DNA from: Gorsachius magnificus
Taxonomy: Eukaryota > Chordata > Aves > Pelecaniformes > Ardeidae
Assembly (NCBI GenBank): GCA_034008185.1
Contig: CM067084.1
Location: 65,858,599-65,922,598 of the forward strand
DNA: 64,000 nt
Direction: 5' to 3'
Shown: in pieces, positions 63,250-64,000 of the stretch
Layout of the letters: each line of letters starts with the position of its first letter
How positions within the stretch are numbered: position 1 is the stretch's first letter
Notes under the pieces: generated by a model
The model's database searches: none
What the model was told of the DNA's origin: nothing
Seen by the model: the letters and a program-made list of their open reading frames with translations, nothing else
Translations under genes and position numbers: made by a program

Positions 63250-64000
63250 ATTTCAACATGTATTTGATTGCCAGGTAATTCAGAAGGGAATCACCAACCC
63301 TTCCCTCTCTTCGAAGAAGAAAAGTTGACAGTCAGCTAGTTGCTAATTAGCACTCAACTGAAATGCCTCCAAAGCTGAGTGCTCCCAGTTGAGTCCTTTA
63401 AAAAGTAAGCTTTCAACTAATTGAAATATGCTGGAAGTTGAGCAGTGGGTGAGGTGTGTAACAGGTAAATCAGCATGGTGGAGCTGGGTATGTAGAGGGA
63501 ATATTAAGCTTTTCCAGGTAGGGACTCTGGAACTTCTGGGGAAATGCTAGCCAAAAGGAGCATCCCTTTCTCAGGCCCGGTTTGTAATCTGTCACAGGCA
63601 GGCTATGCTGCCATGTATTTGTGAGGGCAAGGTGGGGGGGAAGCATTGCTTAAGGATTGTGTCGAAGGCTTATTTCTTACCATATTGCGGGGTGGTTATA
63701 ATGATTGTTGCTTTGGGCTGAGATAGGCTTAAATTTTGAATAACGCATTGCTTAATACCTTAGAGCTGAGTGACTGTGCCACCTGCATTTAATTCATATT
63801 TAGCTTGTCTGTAAGGGAAACTAGTGTATCAGAATGGGGCTCAGACTCTTCAGGCCCTTCCTTACCTCTCGGCTGGCCTGTCTGATTTTTTGCTGGAGGG
63901 TCACCCTCCCAGACCATAGTCTGCTCCTGTAGCCTCCCCCACCACTTCTTTGGATTTTTTTTTTTTTTCTGGCTGTCTGCCAATGCTATAAACCGCAGTA
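63250..64000. other. Unique non-coding sequence to window end
   Basis: No gene or repeat family recognised. A T14-15 tract lies at about 63955-63969. A minus-strand frame begins as a lysine-rich artefact of that tract. Confidence 0.55.

Noticed and set aside
1..64000. Prokaryotic systems, CRISPR arrays, tRNA or rRNA genes
   Set aside because: No regularly spaced direct repeats, no tRNA B-box-like block with cloverleaf context, no rRNA-like conserved stretch and no dense gene array. The repeat content is vertebrate.

Overview
This window looks like non-coding DNA from a bird nuclear genome, or a close sauropsid relative. The base composition is AT-rich throughout. Reading frames rarely exceed 100 codons and none resembles a cellular protein family. 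There are no operon-like gene arrays, rRNA or tRNA genes, or CRISPR arrays. The decisive evidence is the repeat content. Five fragments of the CR1 non-LTR retrotransposon are present, in both orientations and at different stages of decay. Two of them (7.3-7.9 kb and 26.6-26.9 kb) carry the avian CR1 3' end and still encode recognisable C-terminal ORF2 peptides. No protein-coding gene or exon could be supported. The window is best read as intergenic DNA or the inside of a very long intron.

Layout: 0-1 kb is unremarkable. 1.1-1.6 kb is an ancient plus-strand CR1 relic. 1.6-7.3 kb is unique AT-rich sequence with a T11G12 homopolymer junction. 7.31-7.87 kb is a minus-strand CR1. 11.9-12.0 kb holds a MIR/L3-type relic and 12.27-12.56 kb an old minus-strand CR1. 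12.6-21.5 kb is mostly unique. 21.57-22.83 kb is the longest retroelement relic, a plus-strand CR1 running from the reverse transcriptase region to the 3' end. 26.63-26.94 kb is the least-decayed CR1. 27-41 kb is unique DNA with scattered MIR/L3-like relics and one small CpG-rich patch at 38.8-39.0 kb. 41.8-42.4 kb is the only CpG-island-like segment, followed by a donor-like splice site. 46.5-47.9 kb is a tract of tiled minus-strand open frames that looks like decayed coding sequence of unknown origin. 48-64 kb is again mostly unique, with MIR/L3 relics (52.5, 56.1 and 63.1 kb), strong splice-acceptor-like sites at 53-55 kb and a purine-rich block at 59 kb.

No genes work together here. The visible history is repeated retrotransposon insertion and decay. 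The two places most likely to hide something functional are the CpG-rich segment at 41.8-42.4 kb and the broken open-frame tract at 46.5-47.9 kb. No new system was identified with confidence. All repeat-family calls come from recognition of sequence motifs, not from an alignment or database search.
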